From Halichoerus grypus (taxonomy: Eukaryota > Chordata > Mammalia > Carnivora > Phocidae): a stretch of DNA of 64,000 bases. Location of the stretch: contig NC_135712.1 of NCBI RefSeq assembly GCF_964656455.1, positions 94,712,294 to 94,776,293 of the forward strand, read 5' to 3'. The position numbers and the translations under genes were made by a program. Positions 12,238 through 24,394 of this stretch are shown here, piece by piece. Within the stretch, counting starts at the first letter, position 1; each line of letters opens with the position of its first letter. The notes under the pieces are model-generated. The model saw only the letters and a program-made list of their open reading frames with translations. It was not told the DNA's origin and did not search any database.

Positions 12238-14056
12238 TGAAATTCTGCATGAGAAGATCAGCATAAGGAACTGTAAATAAGTTATTACCACAGTGTCCGT
12301 GTATCTGCACAGTAGGAATTGGCTTTTAAGGAATAGAAATAGAAAAGATAAACCATAATATCCTTATCTAACTCCACTTTTGACCTGAAGTCATTAGAAC
12401 AAAAAATTAGAAAATTCAAGGGCACTGTTGGTGAAGAATAAGGAAAGCACTTAATGATTTTACTAAGAAATAGCCATTAACTACCAGAACTTAGAAAATT
12501 ATACCTGTGTATATAAATTACTTGGTAATTATTAAAGTGTTTATTTGGCCTTTTCATAAAGACCAGATATCAGAGATTTATATAAATCATGACTTTGCAA
12601 AATATTTTATATCGGATATAAAAATTCACCAGTTTAATCTTTACTGATAAATACCTCATCGGCATGTATCAATAATCCCGCTGCTCCTAAATATTTTGTG
12701 ACTGAGAGAAATTAGAGTGGCAGTTTAAGGATGTTACCCTGAAGACCTTACTGGTTGGGGATGTGGATGGGAAAGGGATTCCTATTGCTAAAACCAATAA
12801 TCCTGTAAAAAGAAGGGGTTATTTGGCTGACTTAAATATGCATGTGCTGCTGTCCCATCACTTGTCCCTGCTGTAGAAACAATTATGATGATACTGAGTT
12901 CCCTGGTTGCTAGGGTATGACTTCTATCTGTATTTTCACTCGACTTTGGCAGAATCCTTTTTTTGCTCTCAGGACCCCATTTTCTCATATCAAAATCAAA
13001 AAACCTATGACTAGGACATCTGTACCTGTGTCCCTTGGTCTTTTCTCATTTCCTATAAGCCATGTCCAGAAAAGGAAAGAGGGAGTACATGTTATGAAAC
13101 TAGCTGAAATTGGCTGATTACTATTCCAAGTTTCATAATTACTGAATACCTATAAAATACTAATAATTTTTAGTAAATGGACTAGTGAACAAGGCTGATA
13201 TAAGTTAAACCAGTAATTAAATTGTGCTGAACAAGATGCTACTTTTTTAATATAACAAATACTTTTAAAAGAGACCTTGAGATGAAATTAGAATGCACAT
13301 GATTCCATCTGGGGATCATGTTCAATTAAAAAAAACCAGTTTTATGTAAATTACTTTAGTTAAAACAAAAAAAAGAGCATATAGAAAACATACAGGGAGG
13401 ACAGTATTTTAAAAGTTTATTCTATTTTTTCTGTGCACATACTGATTTTAGAAAGTTTATAAAATTCAGAAATACACAAAGACGATTTAAAATAAGAACC
13501 CAAGCACCCAAAATTGATATCTAGGAACACTTTGATGTACAACAAATTATAGTAACCTCATATTTAATCTGTATAATTTTAACTATTCTTGAGCAACCCT
13601 AAGATCCTTGACCTATAATCTGTTATAAATTTTGCTGTTACAATCATGAGCCCAGTTCTGAGTCTGATCCAAAATGAGTGAGAATTGTAGCTAGTGATTG
13701 TAATAGACCAGCATCTCTCTTCATTGTGGCTCTATGATGTACGTGTGTATAACCAATAACTAACAAATTTATATTTCACTGCATATGGCAGAAATTATAT
13801 TCTATGCAAACAGTCACATTTGGAGATTCAAGTTTTGCTTATGAATGTTAATTTCTATATTTCCTTCCCCATCTTTTTTGTCTTTTAGTCTTTTAATAGC
13901 TAAATATATTTTTTATTCTAAGAGACAGATTTGTACTTGGAAACCATCAGCTTCTATAGATATTTTTACAATAGAAAAACCTTTCCTTCCTGCCCCTACA
14001 TGGGCAGGTCGATTTTCATTGAAAACGGCTTCAAGCTGGTTCTAATATTTACTCGC

Positions 14057-14179
14057 TTATGCAGGTGCGTTCATCAGCATGGAGTCTGTATCCCGTATCA
14101 CATTCACGGTGGAAGGTGCCCAGAGTGTTAATACGGCACTGCTGGCAGCCTCCATTCACCACCACACATTCATCGACAT
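14057..14179 (-). pseudogene. EGF-like, calcium-binding domain exon (probably decayed; part of a multi-EGF extracellular protein)
   Basis: Read on the minus strand, a pyrimidine-rich acceptor ending in ctag (14180-14183) is followed by an open frame of 41 codons in phase 1-1, the usual arrangement for EGF exons. It begins DVDEC, then a VNGGC motif, NTLGTF, DTGY and RTC, which matches the cbEGF pattern (DVDEC start, Asn of the hydroxylation motif, aromatic residue, final Cys). C1, C2, C5 and C6 are present. The third cysteine position is Arg (CGT) with an extra Cys just before it, and the fourth is Arg in 'FHREC'. The frame-preserving donor is A|GCGAGT, a GC donor; the nearest GT (14051-14052) would give 127 bp and break the phase. 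Such domains occur in MEGF6, SCUBE and EGFEM1-type secreted or matrix proteins. EGFEM1 is my leading guess, and its human counterpart is a pseudogene, but this rests on recall. The domain class is firm; the gene identity and pseudogene status are inference. Confidence 0.75.
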
Positions 14180-14183
14180 CTAG

Positions 14184-15445
14184 AGGAGAAAGACAGATGG
14201 CCAGGATTACAATGTCATTCCAATGTCAGCTTCGGAGAAGTGGCACAGTATTTCTTTGATACACAGTATGTGTTATATTGTACAAAGGGACTGTCTCTGT
14301 TGCCACAAATCTTTGCTTGTTTGATCCATTTTGCTCCACAGTGTAAACAAGAGAATGTAGATAGAAACTTTATTGAGCTTTTTAAAGCCCAGCAACGATG
14401 AGCATAGGGATTGTCTCACAGTTTTCTATTCTTCACATACTAGTTAATTAGACAGATCTGAGATACAGATATTTCCTTGGGGAAGGAAAACCGGAGGGGA
14501 GAATTTCAATGAGCTCCTCTATCTGGAGCAGCACACGCTGGTAGATAAACACCCATTATTGGTCTGATGCTGCTGAATAAAGCCAATAATAGAGTTAAGA
14601 CCTTGAATCTCCTTCTCATGTGCTATGGTGGCCATCAAGGCAAAGATAGATAAATTCAAATAAAATCATGGTCTGGAGTTCTTAAAAATACATCAATACA
14701 TTTGCTCCATTGATTCAAGCTTCTTCCTTTTCATTCAGGGTTCCATTTTCTGAAATACTTAACATGTTTATGTGAAGTTTAATTTTAGAAAAAATGAAAA
14801 GAGATCAAGACTTATGGTCACGTATGTCTTATGATCAGTCAAGGTCATGATAAATTCAAGTAATATCCACTTTTCTTTAGGAAAGGAAAACAAATTCATC
14901 TCCCAGAATCTCTATTTCCTTATACCCTATGTAAATCAGTACTTATGTATCTAACATCATGAAGAGAAAATACCCACAAACGTAGGAAAACTTTTCAGGT
15001 GATCAGTGGAAAAAGAGTTTCTAGTTTTTCTTGTCTGGAGAATATTGTAACTTGGAATCTATGTCTTTTGGCAAGTGTCAACGTAAAAATCAGGCAGAGG
15101 TGGAGATTTGACATGGAAAAGCATGTGTCTCAGGAAGAAAATGTCCCTGACTTTCCATGTGTCCTCAGTCCCAGATATTCTGTCAAAGAATGTTGGGTAT
15201 GAATATTTGTCACTAAAATATGTTATAATGATACACAATTAGCTTTACATTGAGTGAGATTACTTCCACAGGGCAAGATCCTTACTTGAGAAGGCATCAA
15301 CATTGACAAGGAATACTATTGCCATACCTCATCATAGGACTTTTTCATACTAAAACCATCTGATCTGTAATGAATGTTTTATACTGTGGTAAAAAACTAT
15401 AGACCTTGACTTGAGGGAAGTAAAAGCGTTTCTTTCATTTGGCTT
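14184..15445. other. No gene seen; candidate intron upstream of the EGF exon
   Basis: Unique DNA. No further cysteine-rich exon was found on either strand. Confidence 0.5.
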
Positions 15446-15447
15446 TG

Positions 15448-15448
<1 letters not shown>

Positions 15449-15488
<40 letters not shown>

Positions 15489-15503
15489 TGTGAGAGAGAG
15501 AGA
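15449..15503. repeat. (TG)n then (GA)n microsatellite
   Basis: About 19 TG units, then gagtgtgagagagagagaga. Confidence 0.98.
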
Positions 15504-16189
15504 GAAAGAAAAAAAATCCACATTTTGTACAATCTAGTATTTTCCTTCTAAATTTAGATATCCTGAAATATTTCTGATATTTTAAGAGGAATCCTATTTT
15601 AGAGATAAGAACTACTAACTTTTCAAAGTATTAGAATTTTTATTAAATTGTGAGTCTGTGAAAAGCAAACCTGTAAGTCTTTTTCATATAAACTAATGTT
15701 GATTCAGAATTCTCCATTTGTTATTTGTACTTTCTATAGGGCTTTAACATTTATGCTAGCTAAATTTTTATCTTTCCAGCTTTAGGATATTATTCCACAA
15801 GGTTGAGATATAATTTTGAATTTTAATTCTGTTAACCCCTGAATTAGCTATCCTTTCCAGGTCTTTTACTTTAGATCTACAGGTAAAACCCTTAATTCCC
15901 AAGAATCGTATGTTTTATATGATAAAAGCATTAAAAATTTTCTATAAAAATTATTATAACATACCATACATATGTATTAAATACATTAAAAATATCTTAA
16001 AGGGTGTGCACAAATAAAAATGATTACTTTTGAGGACAGAAGAAGGTCATCTAGATTGAGTGGAATGCAGGATGTGTGGGTGGGAGGGTGTTGGACAAAG
16101 ATTTTATCCACATCTCCAATGTTCTAATTTTATATAAGAGAAAGTTATTCTGGTATTACTGGTATACTAAAACGTAATTTTTTCTTCCT

Positions 16190-16586
16190 TTTTAATTAAA
16201 CTACAGTTGACACACAATGTTACACTAGTTTCAGGTATACAACATGCTGAATGGACAAGTCTCTATGTTGTGCCATGCTCCCCACAAGTGTAGCTACCAC
16301 TTGTCACCATACAGTGCTCTTCCAATACCCTTGACTGTATTCCCTATGCTGTACCTCTGATTCCTGGGTCTTATTCATTCCAAAACTAGGAACCTGGATC
16401 TCCCACTCCACTCTACCTGTTTTGTCCATCTCCCCATTCCCCACTCCTCTGGCAACTATCAATTTGTTCTCTGTATTTATGGGTCTGTTTCTGCTTTTTG
16501 TTTGTTTGTTCATTTGTTTTGTTTTTTAGATCCCACACGTAAGTGAAATCATAAGGCATTTGTCTTTCTCTCTGACTTATTTCATT
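16190..16586. mobile_element. Old L1-like fragment
   Basis: 'actacagttgacacacaatg ttacactagtttcaggtata' continues through 'ctggcaactatcaatttgtt' and 'agtgaaatcataaggcattt' to 'tgacttatttcatttagcat'. This is a well-known old L1 (L1M-group) segment. The CAN-SINE at 16607 landed at its right end. Confidence 0.75.
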
Positions 16587-16606
16587 TAGCATAAAAAGTA
16601 ATTTTA

Positions 16607-16803
16607 TTTCATTTTTTAAAAAGATTTTATTTATTTATTTGAGAGAGAGAATGAGATAGAGAGAGCATGAGGGGGGGAAGGTCAGAGGGAGAAGCAGACT
16701 CCCTGCTGAGCAGGGAGTCCAATGCAGAACTCGATCCCGGGACTCCAGGATCATGACCTGAGCCGAAGGCAGTCTCTTAACCAACTGAGCCACCCAGGCG
16801 CCC
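16607..16803 (-). mobile_element. CAN-SINE, full length, 20-bp target-site duplication
   Basis: The poly(T) and reversed tail lie on the left, and the head ends gagccacccaggcgccc on the right. A perfect 20-bp duplication, tagcataaaaagtaatttta, lies at 16587-16606 and 16804-16823. It is inserted in the old L1-like segment just to its left. Confidence 0.97.
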
Positions 16804-16882
16804 TAGCATAAAAAGTAATTTTAAAGAAGTGTAATATGACCACCTCTCTTTGACCCTCCTCATCAAGCTTCATTAATTTTCT

Positions 16883-17066
16883 TTTTTTTTTTAAAGATTT
16901 TATTTATTTTATTGAGAGAGAGAGAGCACAAGAGGGGGGAAGCGGGAGAGGGAGAAGCAGACTCCCTGCCGAGCAGGGAGCCCAATGCGGGACTCGATCC
17001 CGGGACTCCAGGATCATGACCTGAGCCGAAGGCAGTTGCTTAACCAACTGAGCCACCCAGGCGCCC
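16883..17066 (-). mobile_element. CAN-SINE, full length
   Basis: It has the same orientation as the SINE ending 80 bp to the left. The perfect 16-bp duplication gcttcattaattttct lies at 16867-16882 and 17067-17082, so this is an independent insertion and not a tandem copy. Confidence 0.97.
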
Positions 17067-17243
17067 GCTTCATTAATTTTCTGACTGAAGAAATCAAATT
17101 AATGTAAAAAAAGAGTAATCATTGGGTTTATTCCAAAGATAAGAATGGACATCAATTCTGAGAGTGAGTCTTCTTTCAGTATGTTTTGGTGTGTTCATAT
17201 TCTAAATCTGCCCCAGAGCTATAATTAAAGTACTGTAATTTAT

Positions 17244-17245
<2 letters not shown>

Positions 17246-17284
<39 letters not shown>

Positions 17285-17292
17285 ACACACAA
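17246..17292. repeat. (AC)n microsatellite
   Basis: About 23 AC units with one AT interruption near 17280. Confidence 0.98.
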
Positions 17293-18049
17293 GCAACCAA
17301 ACTGCCCCTGGACTTTGAGTTAAATAATCTTGGGGAAAATATCTTAGTGTTGAAACTTACTAGCCTGTCACCTTGATCTCTGAAACTACTATAAAATGGG
17401 ATAATAATGATTGTCATATGTACTATGCTATGATTTCTTTTTTCCTTCCCTGTTCATGCATAAGATTTTGAAATAGATTGCTAATGACTGAGATTACATG
17501 TAGAAATTAAACAACAGGCAATTTTATTCCACTAAATAGTGGAGCTAACAATATAAGACTATAAAGTGAGAGTGCAAGACAGAAACAGTAAAGAACATGG
17601 GAATTCAAAGGAAAAAAGTCCATCTGGGGCTAGAGGGATAAGGGAATGTTAGAGGGTAAACATTGAGCAGTTAAGTGCGTGCAGAAGAGGGTGGGTAATG
17701 CAAAGGTGCAGTGGTTTGAATGTGCACAGTGTCTGAGATTCAGCATTCAGATCTGTCAAGCTGGAGAGTAAGCTTGATGAAAGGAAGTAAAGTTGAAAAA
17801 CAAACCTAAAACTCCTTTTAATTAATTTGGCAAAGCGTTCCTCTTCTTGATTTACAATACAATACACTTCTAGGCAGGTTGAGACATCATAGGCTGTGTT
17901 CACACAGGAGCTAAGCAAACTTATTAACAGTTAAAAAAATCAATCATTTCTAGAGTGGTACCAAATACAAAGTAATTGGTTTGACTTTCTTTTTCTTTTA
18001 TGCCTTTTCAGAATACATTGAATGTACTGATTGGGCATTGTATAACTAA

Positions 18050-18232
18050 TAGTTCTCGTGCCTGGCAGCATGCTAGAATCACTTGGTGAGCATATAAAAA
18101 TACTCATGCCCTGGTTCTACCCTTAAAGAGGCTTATTTAATTGGTCTGGGGTAAGATCTGGGAATAAAACATTTTAAAATCACCCTAAGTGATCCTAATG
18201 TGTAGCCAGAGTTGAGATCCCCTGATGTAGTT
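18050..18232 (+). mobile_element. MER5-type DNA transposon remnant (hAT-Charlie)
   Basis: 'cagcatgctagaatcacttg gtgagcatataaaaatact', the middle 'tctggggtaagatctgggaa' and the end 'agttgagatcccctgat' follow the MER5A consensus order. It is non-autonomous and non-coding. Confidence 0.65.
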
Positions 18233-18382
18233 AATGTTTTAAGCACCTAGGATCTTGTTAAAATGTACATGCTAATTCAGTAGATCTGGAGCTGAGGGGC
18301 TGAGATTCTGCATTTCTGCCTAGATCCAAGGCAATTCTGATGTTGTTGGCCTGTGGACTGTACTCTGAGAAGCAAGAGTATA
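18233..18382 (+). mobile_element. MER5-type DNA transposon remnant, second copy
   Basis: It starts immediately after the first copy. 'aattcagtagatctggagct', 'gagattctgcatttctgcct', 'aattctgatgttgttggcct' and 'gtactctgagaagcaagag' again match MER5A in order. Confidence 0.7.
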
Positions 18383-18384
18383 GA

Positions 18385-20228
18385 CAGTCCTCTGATCACA
18401 TGGATCAAAAATGTCATGATTGGTTCAACTTCTCAGTTGTTTGACCAAAGCAGACCAATTCAGTTCAAGTGGACAAATCAATACTCTGACCAAAATTATA
18501 TACATTTTTCTATTTACTATATATATTAGATAATATATATATTTTCATATGTGTTCTGTATTTTTATTTTAATGATTTATATTTTAATTATCTACAAAAA
18601 CCTCTGAAAATAAACCACCAATATTTCCCACAATATTCTTTCAATAATAGTTAATAATTTTGACTATTTTAGCACCATTTGTTATAAGAAATTACTTGCT
18701 TCTATGAAACATGAAGGGCACTTTAGTTCTTTTCTGATGGAATACCTCTGATATAGGATAAAACCGGGTTAGATTGCCATGATATTAGACACTCACGGTG
18801 AAGCTGTCACAAGTGATTTTCTTTTCCATCAAGATTCTGTCCAACAGAGTTAAAAAAACAGAAATGTCAATATTACATTAAAATGTTATTATCAAGTATA
18901 CTTCATGTGAAAAAACTATTCCTCCAAAAATTCTCTGAGTTATATCTTCATGTTAGATGCTTAAAGAAAGCCCTGTCCTTAGAATTGGAGCTCTGGGACA
19001 TTGCTGGGAATAATGATAAAGAGATTAGAATTTTTTTCAGCATTATCTCTGTGATATAGACCAAGGATTTCAAGATTTTTATACTATAAAAGAATGTCAG
19101 AAAGAATCAACTATGTCTGCTATTTTTCTTTTTAATGTTCTTTTTCTAAATATTTCTGCTGTATTTATTCCCAAAACTATTTCCCTAGATGGTCACAGAT
19201 TATAATAGCTTAAAAGAATTCACATTATTATCAAATGTATTTTGCACATAAAAGCTCCCTGAGACAACAATGATCCACTTTTGTTTCCAAACAACCAAAA
19301 TTGTTTCATATTATTTTCTTAGAGTGTACAACCAGAATAAGATAAATTATTCTTCCATTTCCCTTTTAATATATTATTCTCAGAAACCTGTTGATTGGAA
19401 ATGGGTGTTTTCAGGTTGCTTTATGATGGAGATTACATTGTAGAAGTGTTAGGTTTGGAGGAAATATTGAAGGGTATAGTGAAGATTCCACTAGATTGTC
19501 CACGTGGCTTTATTTTCACTCTGTTATACCATAATACTTTCACTCTCATATACTATAGTATATCAAAACTTCTAACTATTCACTTGTAATTCTGTAGTGC
19601 CTGATTGAATGAACTCCCTAAGGTCAAAGATTTTGTTTTATTAAGCTTTTCTGGCATAGAGTCAATATTCCATAAATGTTGTATGAATGAATGAATGAAT
19701 GAATGTGTGACTTGAGAGCCATGCACAGCATTTAGTCTTTTGTCCATCCACATCCATTCATGGGATTTCTTAGAATTGGGCTCTGATTGCACTTATCTCT
19801 CTTTACCCTTGCAGTAGGATGCTTGATACTTGTTTTGACCATTAACAAGTAGCTCTTAAAATCCAGGGCACAGAATCATTTCTAAGTTTGCAAAGAATAA
19901 ATGTGAACTGTGTCTGAGGTGAATATTTACTGATTGTCTGTTAAGGATTTCATCTGTTTTTATCTTCCTCACTCATACTAGATAACCCCAGGTTTTCCTT
20001 TGGGGAATTTTATCTCTTCCACTTTAGAAAAGGCATATAGTTTATGTGAGATTGGTGAACACAACTCCTCTCTCAAATCCAAGGTAGACTCTACTTCACA
20101 TTATCTTACCTCCATTTGCCATAGTGATTGAACAAGGTTATCTCTTCATTAGCATATAATTTTCTCAGGAATGAATGAATTTGTTCAGATGTGATCCAAT
20201 CATCATGAAGCTCAACATGTGGGCTGGG
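18385..20228. other. No gene seen; AT-rich unique DNA
   Basis: It has AT-palindromic runs at about 18520-18550 and a (TGAA)n run at 19.7 kb, and nothing coding. Confidence 0.5.
19682..19705. repeat. (TGAA)n microsatellite
   Basis: About six tetranucleotide units at the antisense L2/MIR-like end 'gtcaatattccataaatgtt'. Confidence 0.95.
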
Positions 20229-20229
20229 A

Positions 20230-20502
20230 ATCCTGGGACACAGATGCCTTCTTGCTCTGGAAATTATAAAGTGTGGATGTGAGCCATGAATGAAGCTACA
20301 CTAAAGATAAAGCCAACAAGCAGGACAGAACTGAAGGGCTCACAGAGAACCTCAGTTGAGACCCTGCTTGAACTGTGCCTGAAGTCCTCCCTACCTCTAG
20401 ACTTCTCAGTTAAGTGATCCAATAACCCCCTTTTATTGTTTAAGATTTTGAGTTGCACAATTCTATTGTTTATAAACAAAATCATACTAACTGATACATG
20501 TA
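20230..20502 (+). mobile_element. Probable MLT1-type LTR fragment (3' part)
   Basis: The end reads 'agtgatccaataaccccctt', 'aagattttgagttgcacaat' and 'catactaactgataca', which resembles the 3' end of MLT1 LTRs (tttgagttgggtttctg ... ctgacacag style). It is diverged, and its left edge is a guess. Confidence 0.5.
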
Positions 20503-21189
20503 TACTGTAAAGATGGTGTGAAGGAGGAAGTCTCCAAGTGCAGTTCAAACTCAGCATACACTTATCAAAAAGATTTATTGTCCTCTAATCAGTAACGTGT
20601 TTTAATCTATATTTCATCAAGGGTCAGAAAAAGTCATGTAGCTCTTCCTTATAGTGTTTACTGGAATGATTATATTCTATCAAGATTCTAATGAATTTGG
20701 GGGTTTGTCACAATTTTGGTTCATTATTATTATAACTATTAAGAGTTTATCAAACTGCCTGTGTAAAGTCATGGTACATCTGATAGTGCCAGAGAGGTTG
20801 AAGATGATACCTTCTTCAATGGTTTCATCACAATCCCCCTTGAGTGATCCTTCTCTAGTTTTTCCTCCAAACTTTGGCCTCTGTTTTCCCCTTTTGTTCC
20901 TTTCTTGGAAGCTACCTCTGGTAGCTTAATGCTCAGTTAGTAGGAAATGAATACATGCTGCTAACTTTGCAGATACTATTGTTTCCTTACCTTCTGTCTT
21001 TTTGTAAAAAAAAAAAAAAATGTTACCAGTTTTCTAGCCCAGACATTCATCCAGCAGTAGAGATGGCCTTTCTCAGCAAAACCATCTAGTTCACAAAGGC
21101 AAACAGGATGGTAATATGTATTTTTAAAAGAATTACAGTATTAGGAAGGAACAAAGCTCAAAAGACTTGTTATTTTGTGCTGAGGATAG

Positions 21190-21780
21190 GACAATATTTG
21201 TTTTATAGAAAATGGAAGTCATTTGGTCTTGTAAAGTAAGGATTAAAGCAAAACACGATGGTGCTAGAGATGTGGCTGGGGCCTGATCATGAAGGGTTTT
21301 TCTGCCATACTAAGGAACCATTACTTTATAAACAATGGGCACCAGCAGAGTGAAGAACAGATTAGAGAAGTGGGAGACTGAAGACAGAGAAGCCAAGGAA
21401 TAACTATCACCAAAATCCAGATGAAAGATGATGAGGACTTTATTGAAGGTAGTAGCAGTGGAAATAGAGAGATTTTGCCCAGATATAAAAGATGTTAAGG
21501 ATAAAAAAATATATATATATGAGTTGGTTCTTAACTGGATGTGATGGAAAAAAAAGAATCAAGGTCAACTGCCTTGAGCAATTGGATGGATGGTTGTGGC
21601 ATTCACTGAAATAGCACAAGAGGAAGAACATTTGATAGGATAGTTCAGTTTTGAACATAAAGGATTTGATGGGCAAATGAGATGGGAAGTTGGGAATATC
21701 TAGCAGGCAACTGAGTGTGTGGACTAAAATCAGGAGAGAAATATGGGCTGATTTTTCAGCTACCATCTATCTACCTGAAG
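21190..21780. repeat. Ancient purine-rich repeat, left part (interrupted by L2)
   Basis: Blocks such as 'ggggcctgatcatgaagggt', 'ccatactaaggaaccattac', 'agaatcaaggtcaactgcct' and 'gagcaattggatggatggtt' belong to a widespread old mammalian repeat, probably L2/CR1-like sequence in antisense. The right part resumes after the L2 at about 22800. The family is not named with confidence. Confidence 0.5.
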
Positions 21781-21784
21781 AAGT

Positions 21785-22800
21785 CTAAAAATTAGGAGTC
21801 ATCCTTGATACTTTCTTCTTCTTCACCCATATCTAATCTAGTAACCACATTATACCATCAAATTTATCTCCTAAAACATCTCAAATCTGTCCACTTGCAT
21901 CTCCACTGGCATCACTCCAATCCAAACTGCATAGATGGTTATAATAGCATGCTAAAGCTACCTCCACATCCACATTGGGCCCTCCAATATCTTCATGCTG
22001 CACCACAGTGATGTTTAAAAAAAAAAAAAAGATCAAGTCACCTACTCCCTCACTCATGTCATGGTTTTATACCCTCCAATCACTTCCCATTGTTCTTAGA
22101 AGTAAACCAAACAATAACATGGTCGGCAGGTCCCTGCATCACACTCTCTGGTCTTTGCCTCCTTCTCTAATTCTATCTTGCTATTCTTTTTCCCATACTG
22201 TGTGGTGTTTTTTTTTTTTTTTTTAAGATTTTATTTATTTGACAGAGAGAGACACAGCGAGAGAGGGGACACAAGCAGGGGGAGTGGGAGAGGGAGAAGC
22301 AGGCTTCCCGCTGAGCAGGGAGCCTGATGCGGGGCTTGATCCCAGGACTCTTGGATCATGACCTGAGCCGAAGGCAGATGCCTAACAACTGAGCCACCCA
22401 GGTGCCCCTCCCTTACTGTGTTTTAACAACTCTGATCTTCTTTAAGTTCCTTGAAGACTCTGTACTCCTTTTGATTTCTTCCTCCCCTCCTTTACCTAAA
22501 TATCTGTGCAGCCTGTAGATGTTCACCCAAACACCACTACCTTAGGGAAGCCTATATTTCTCCTTCAATGTAAGTCAGATTTATGTGTTATACTTTCTTA
22601 GGACTATCTTCTTTTCCTTTAGAGCCATTAACTCATCTATAGTTGTAGATTTGTGTGTGTGATTATTTGATATCTGTGTTCCTCATTAATGACTAAGTCC
22701 ACGAAAGCAGGAACACTACCAAGTTTTGCTCACAATAGTAATCCGTGTTTGACACATAGAATATGCTTTATAAATATCTGTTAAACATGTAAATGAATGA
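21785..22800 (+). mobile_element. L2 LINE 3' region, split by a CAN-SINE
   Basis: It begins 'aggagtcatccttgatactt' and passes 'agatcaagtcacctactccc' and 'ccctccaatcacttcccatt'. After the SINE it continues through a pyrimidine-rich 3' region to 'gtttgacacatagaatatgc' and 'aaatatctgttaaacatgta aatgaatga'. These are ordered matches to the 3' kilobase of mammalian L2. It is heavily diverged, with no usable reverse-transcriptase frame. Confidence 0.8.
22208..22408 (-). mobile_element. CAN-SINE inserted in an L2
   Basis: It is a full reversed CAN-SINE with a deletion in the head region (taacaactgagcc in place of taaccgactgagcc). The target duplication tcccatactgtg / tcccttactgtg (22191-22202, 22409-22420) matches at 11 of 12 positions. 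L2-like sequence lies on both sides. Confidence 0.95.
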
Positions 22801-23575
22801 GGTACAGAGTATTGGGCATTTCCATATAGATAGTAATTCAAGACACAGAAGCAGACAAGAGCACTAAGCAAAATCATGTAGATAAAAAAGACAAAAGGAC
22901 TCTAATAGAGAGCCCTGGAGAATATCAACATTTAAGGCAGGCTATTGTAGGACACACAAAGCTGACCAAGAAGACCATGCAGAGAAGTAGGAAGAAAACC
23001 AAGAGTCTGGCATCATGGAAACCAAGGAAGGGAGGGGTTTAAGAAAGAAATGTGATCAACACAGAGATGTCAAGTAGGAAGTGCCATGCTCATTGAATTT
23101 AGCAAGAAGAATTTCACTAATGACATTGAGGAGGAGGAGGAGGATACTAATAATAATAATCCAGCTAACAATTACTGAATACTTACTATTTGTCATGCAC
23201 TGCTCTAAACTCTTTACATATATTAACATATTTAATACTCAAAATACCCTGTGAAGTAGATACTGTTATTACCCCTACGTACAGGGGATGAAGCTGAGAC
23301 ATAGAAAACTGTTTCGATGGAGTAGCTGATACATATCCCAGATTACAGTGGTTTGAGTTGAAGAAGAAGTGGGAGACAAAGAAAGGGAGAAAGTTAGTTA
23401 AAAGATGTATTGCAATAAATGTAACTATTAAGGAGAGGGGTTTGTAGTTGGACAGGAGAGTGTGGTAGAAGCAGAGGGTGTTTAAGGTGGAAGAGACTTG
23501 CAGTAGCTTAAATACTGATAGGAATTGGCCAATAAAGAGGGCTTCGTTAAAGATGTAAAAGACAGAGGAAATTCT
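22800..23575. repeat. Ancient purine-rich repeat, right part, with a MIR inside
   Basis: It continues the 21.2-21.8 kb element in the expected order ('agagagccctggagaatatc aacattta', 'aggaagaaaaccaagagtct', 'tgatcaacacagagatgtca', 'tggccaataaagagggcttc'). A minus-strand MIR interrupts it at 23150-23320. Confidence 0.5.
23150..23320 (-). mobile_element. MIR SINE
   Basis: The antisense MIR core is seen as 'attactgaatacttactatt', 'gtcatgcactgctctaaact', 'actcaaaataccctgtgaag tagatactgttattaccc'. Confidence 0.7.
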
Positions 23576-23599
23576 CAAATTATTGAGAATCTCAAATCA

Positions 23600-24005
23600 C
23601 ATTAGTGCATTCCAAGAGAAGGTATATGCTGGGAGAAACAATCAACCATGGGTCTTGAGCATCCCTATACATTTCTATGCCTGATCACTCTCTTTACCCA
23701 AAATATTTTTCAGGGCTGTGTTTGCACAGAGAGGTGAGTTCACATCTCTCCTGAGAAAATGAGCAGGCTTGTTTCCACTAACTGTGAAAGTGGTGGACAT
23801 CCCCGAGCTCAGTGTTTCCTTTGTATAATGCAATCAATTGCATGTACGAGCATTCATAATAAGGCCTTGTGTCACTGCTGTGGGATACGGTGGGGACACA
23901 AGTTGACACAAACAAATGAAGCTTTGGCTATTGCTTTTGCCAGAAGTAATAAAGTCTTTTGTTTCTGACCCAGAAACCTCATGTCTTCTGTCAGCATCCA
24001 GTAAT
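23600..24005 (+). mobile_element. Possible LTR fragment
   Basis: The 3' part, gccagaagtaataaagtctt ttgtttctgacccagaaacc then 'gtcttctgtcagcatcca', has a poly(A)-signal (AATAAA) and U5-like layout. There is no clear left edge and no family name that I can give. Confidence 0.35.
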
Positions 24006-24394
24006 AGGTTAATTTGTAGTGTAAAAGTAGGGTAAAATCCCAGATCCTGCACAGTTCTTGATAGTATACAGAACAGAAATCACACACATAATCATCTCTT
24101 ACTCTGGGTTAAAGAAAGCCTATATGTTACAAAGTGGAAGGACATGAGAAGCCACAGAGGATTTTCCTGTCTTCTTCCTCTTTCTACTATGCTTGTTGAT
24201 TGCTTGTAGCCTTGAAACTATTAGTAAAGCATGATGCTTGGTAGACTTCTCTGCTTGAGCCTGATGTGACAATCTGATATTTTGCATTAGCTCAAAAGAG
24301 ACAAAGGAAAAGATGTCATGCTAGGGTGCCTTTATGTGATTTTAAAGAACGCTGAGGATACAAATACCCAATCCAAGGAACTAAAAATGTTACT

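Larger units (their letters stand above)
9515..14050. other. No gene seen; candidate intron downstream of the EGF exon
   Basis: 9870-10080 resembles a common old repeat (ccattacaaaataccac ... gtggctt) that I cannot name surely. There is a MIR-like scrap at 10.4 kb and (TA)n at 12.2 kb. 10690-11460 is a GC-richer unique stretch. Confidence 0.45.

Noticed and set aside
15350..17417. Frames rich in His-Thr or Val-Cys repeats
   Set aside because: They are translations of (TG)n and (AC)n microsatellites.
18796..18835. Possible 40-bp minus-strand exon with acceptor ttggacag and donor GTGAGT
   Set aside because: Too short, and the only open phase gives 13 residues with no link in phase to the EGF exon; acceptor-donor pairs like this occur by chance.
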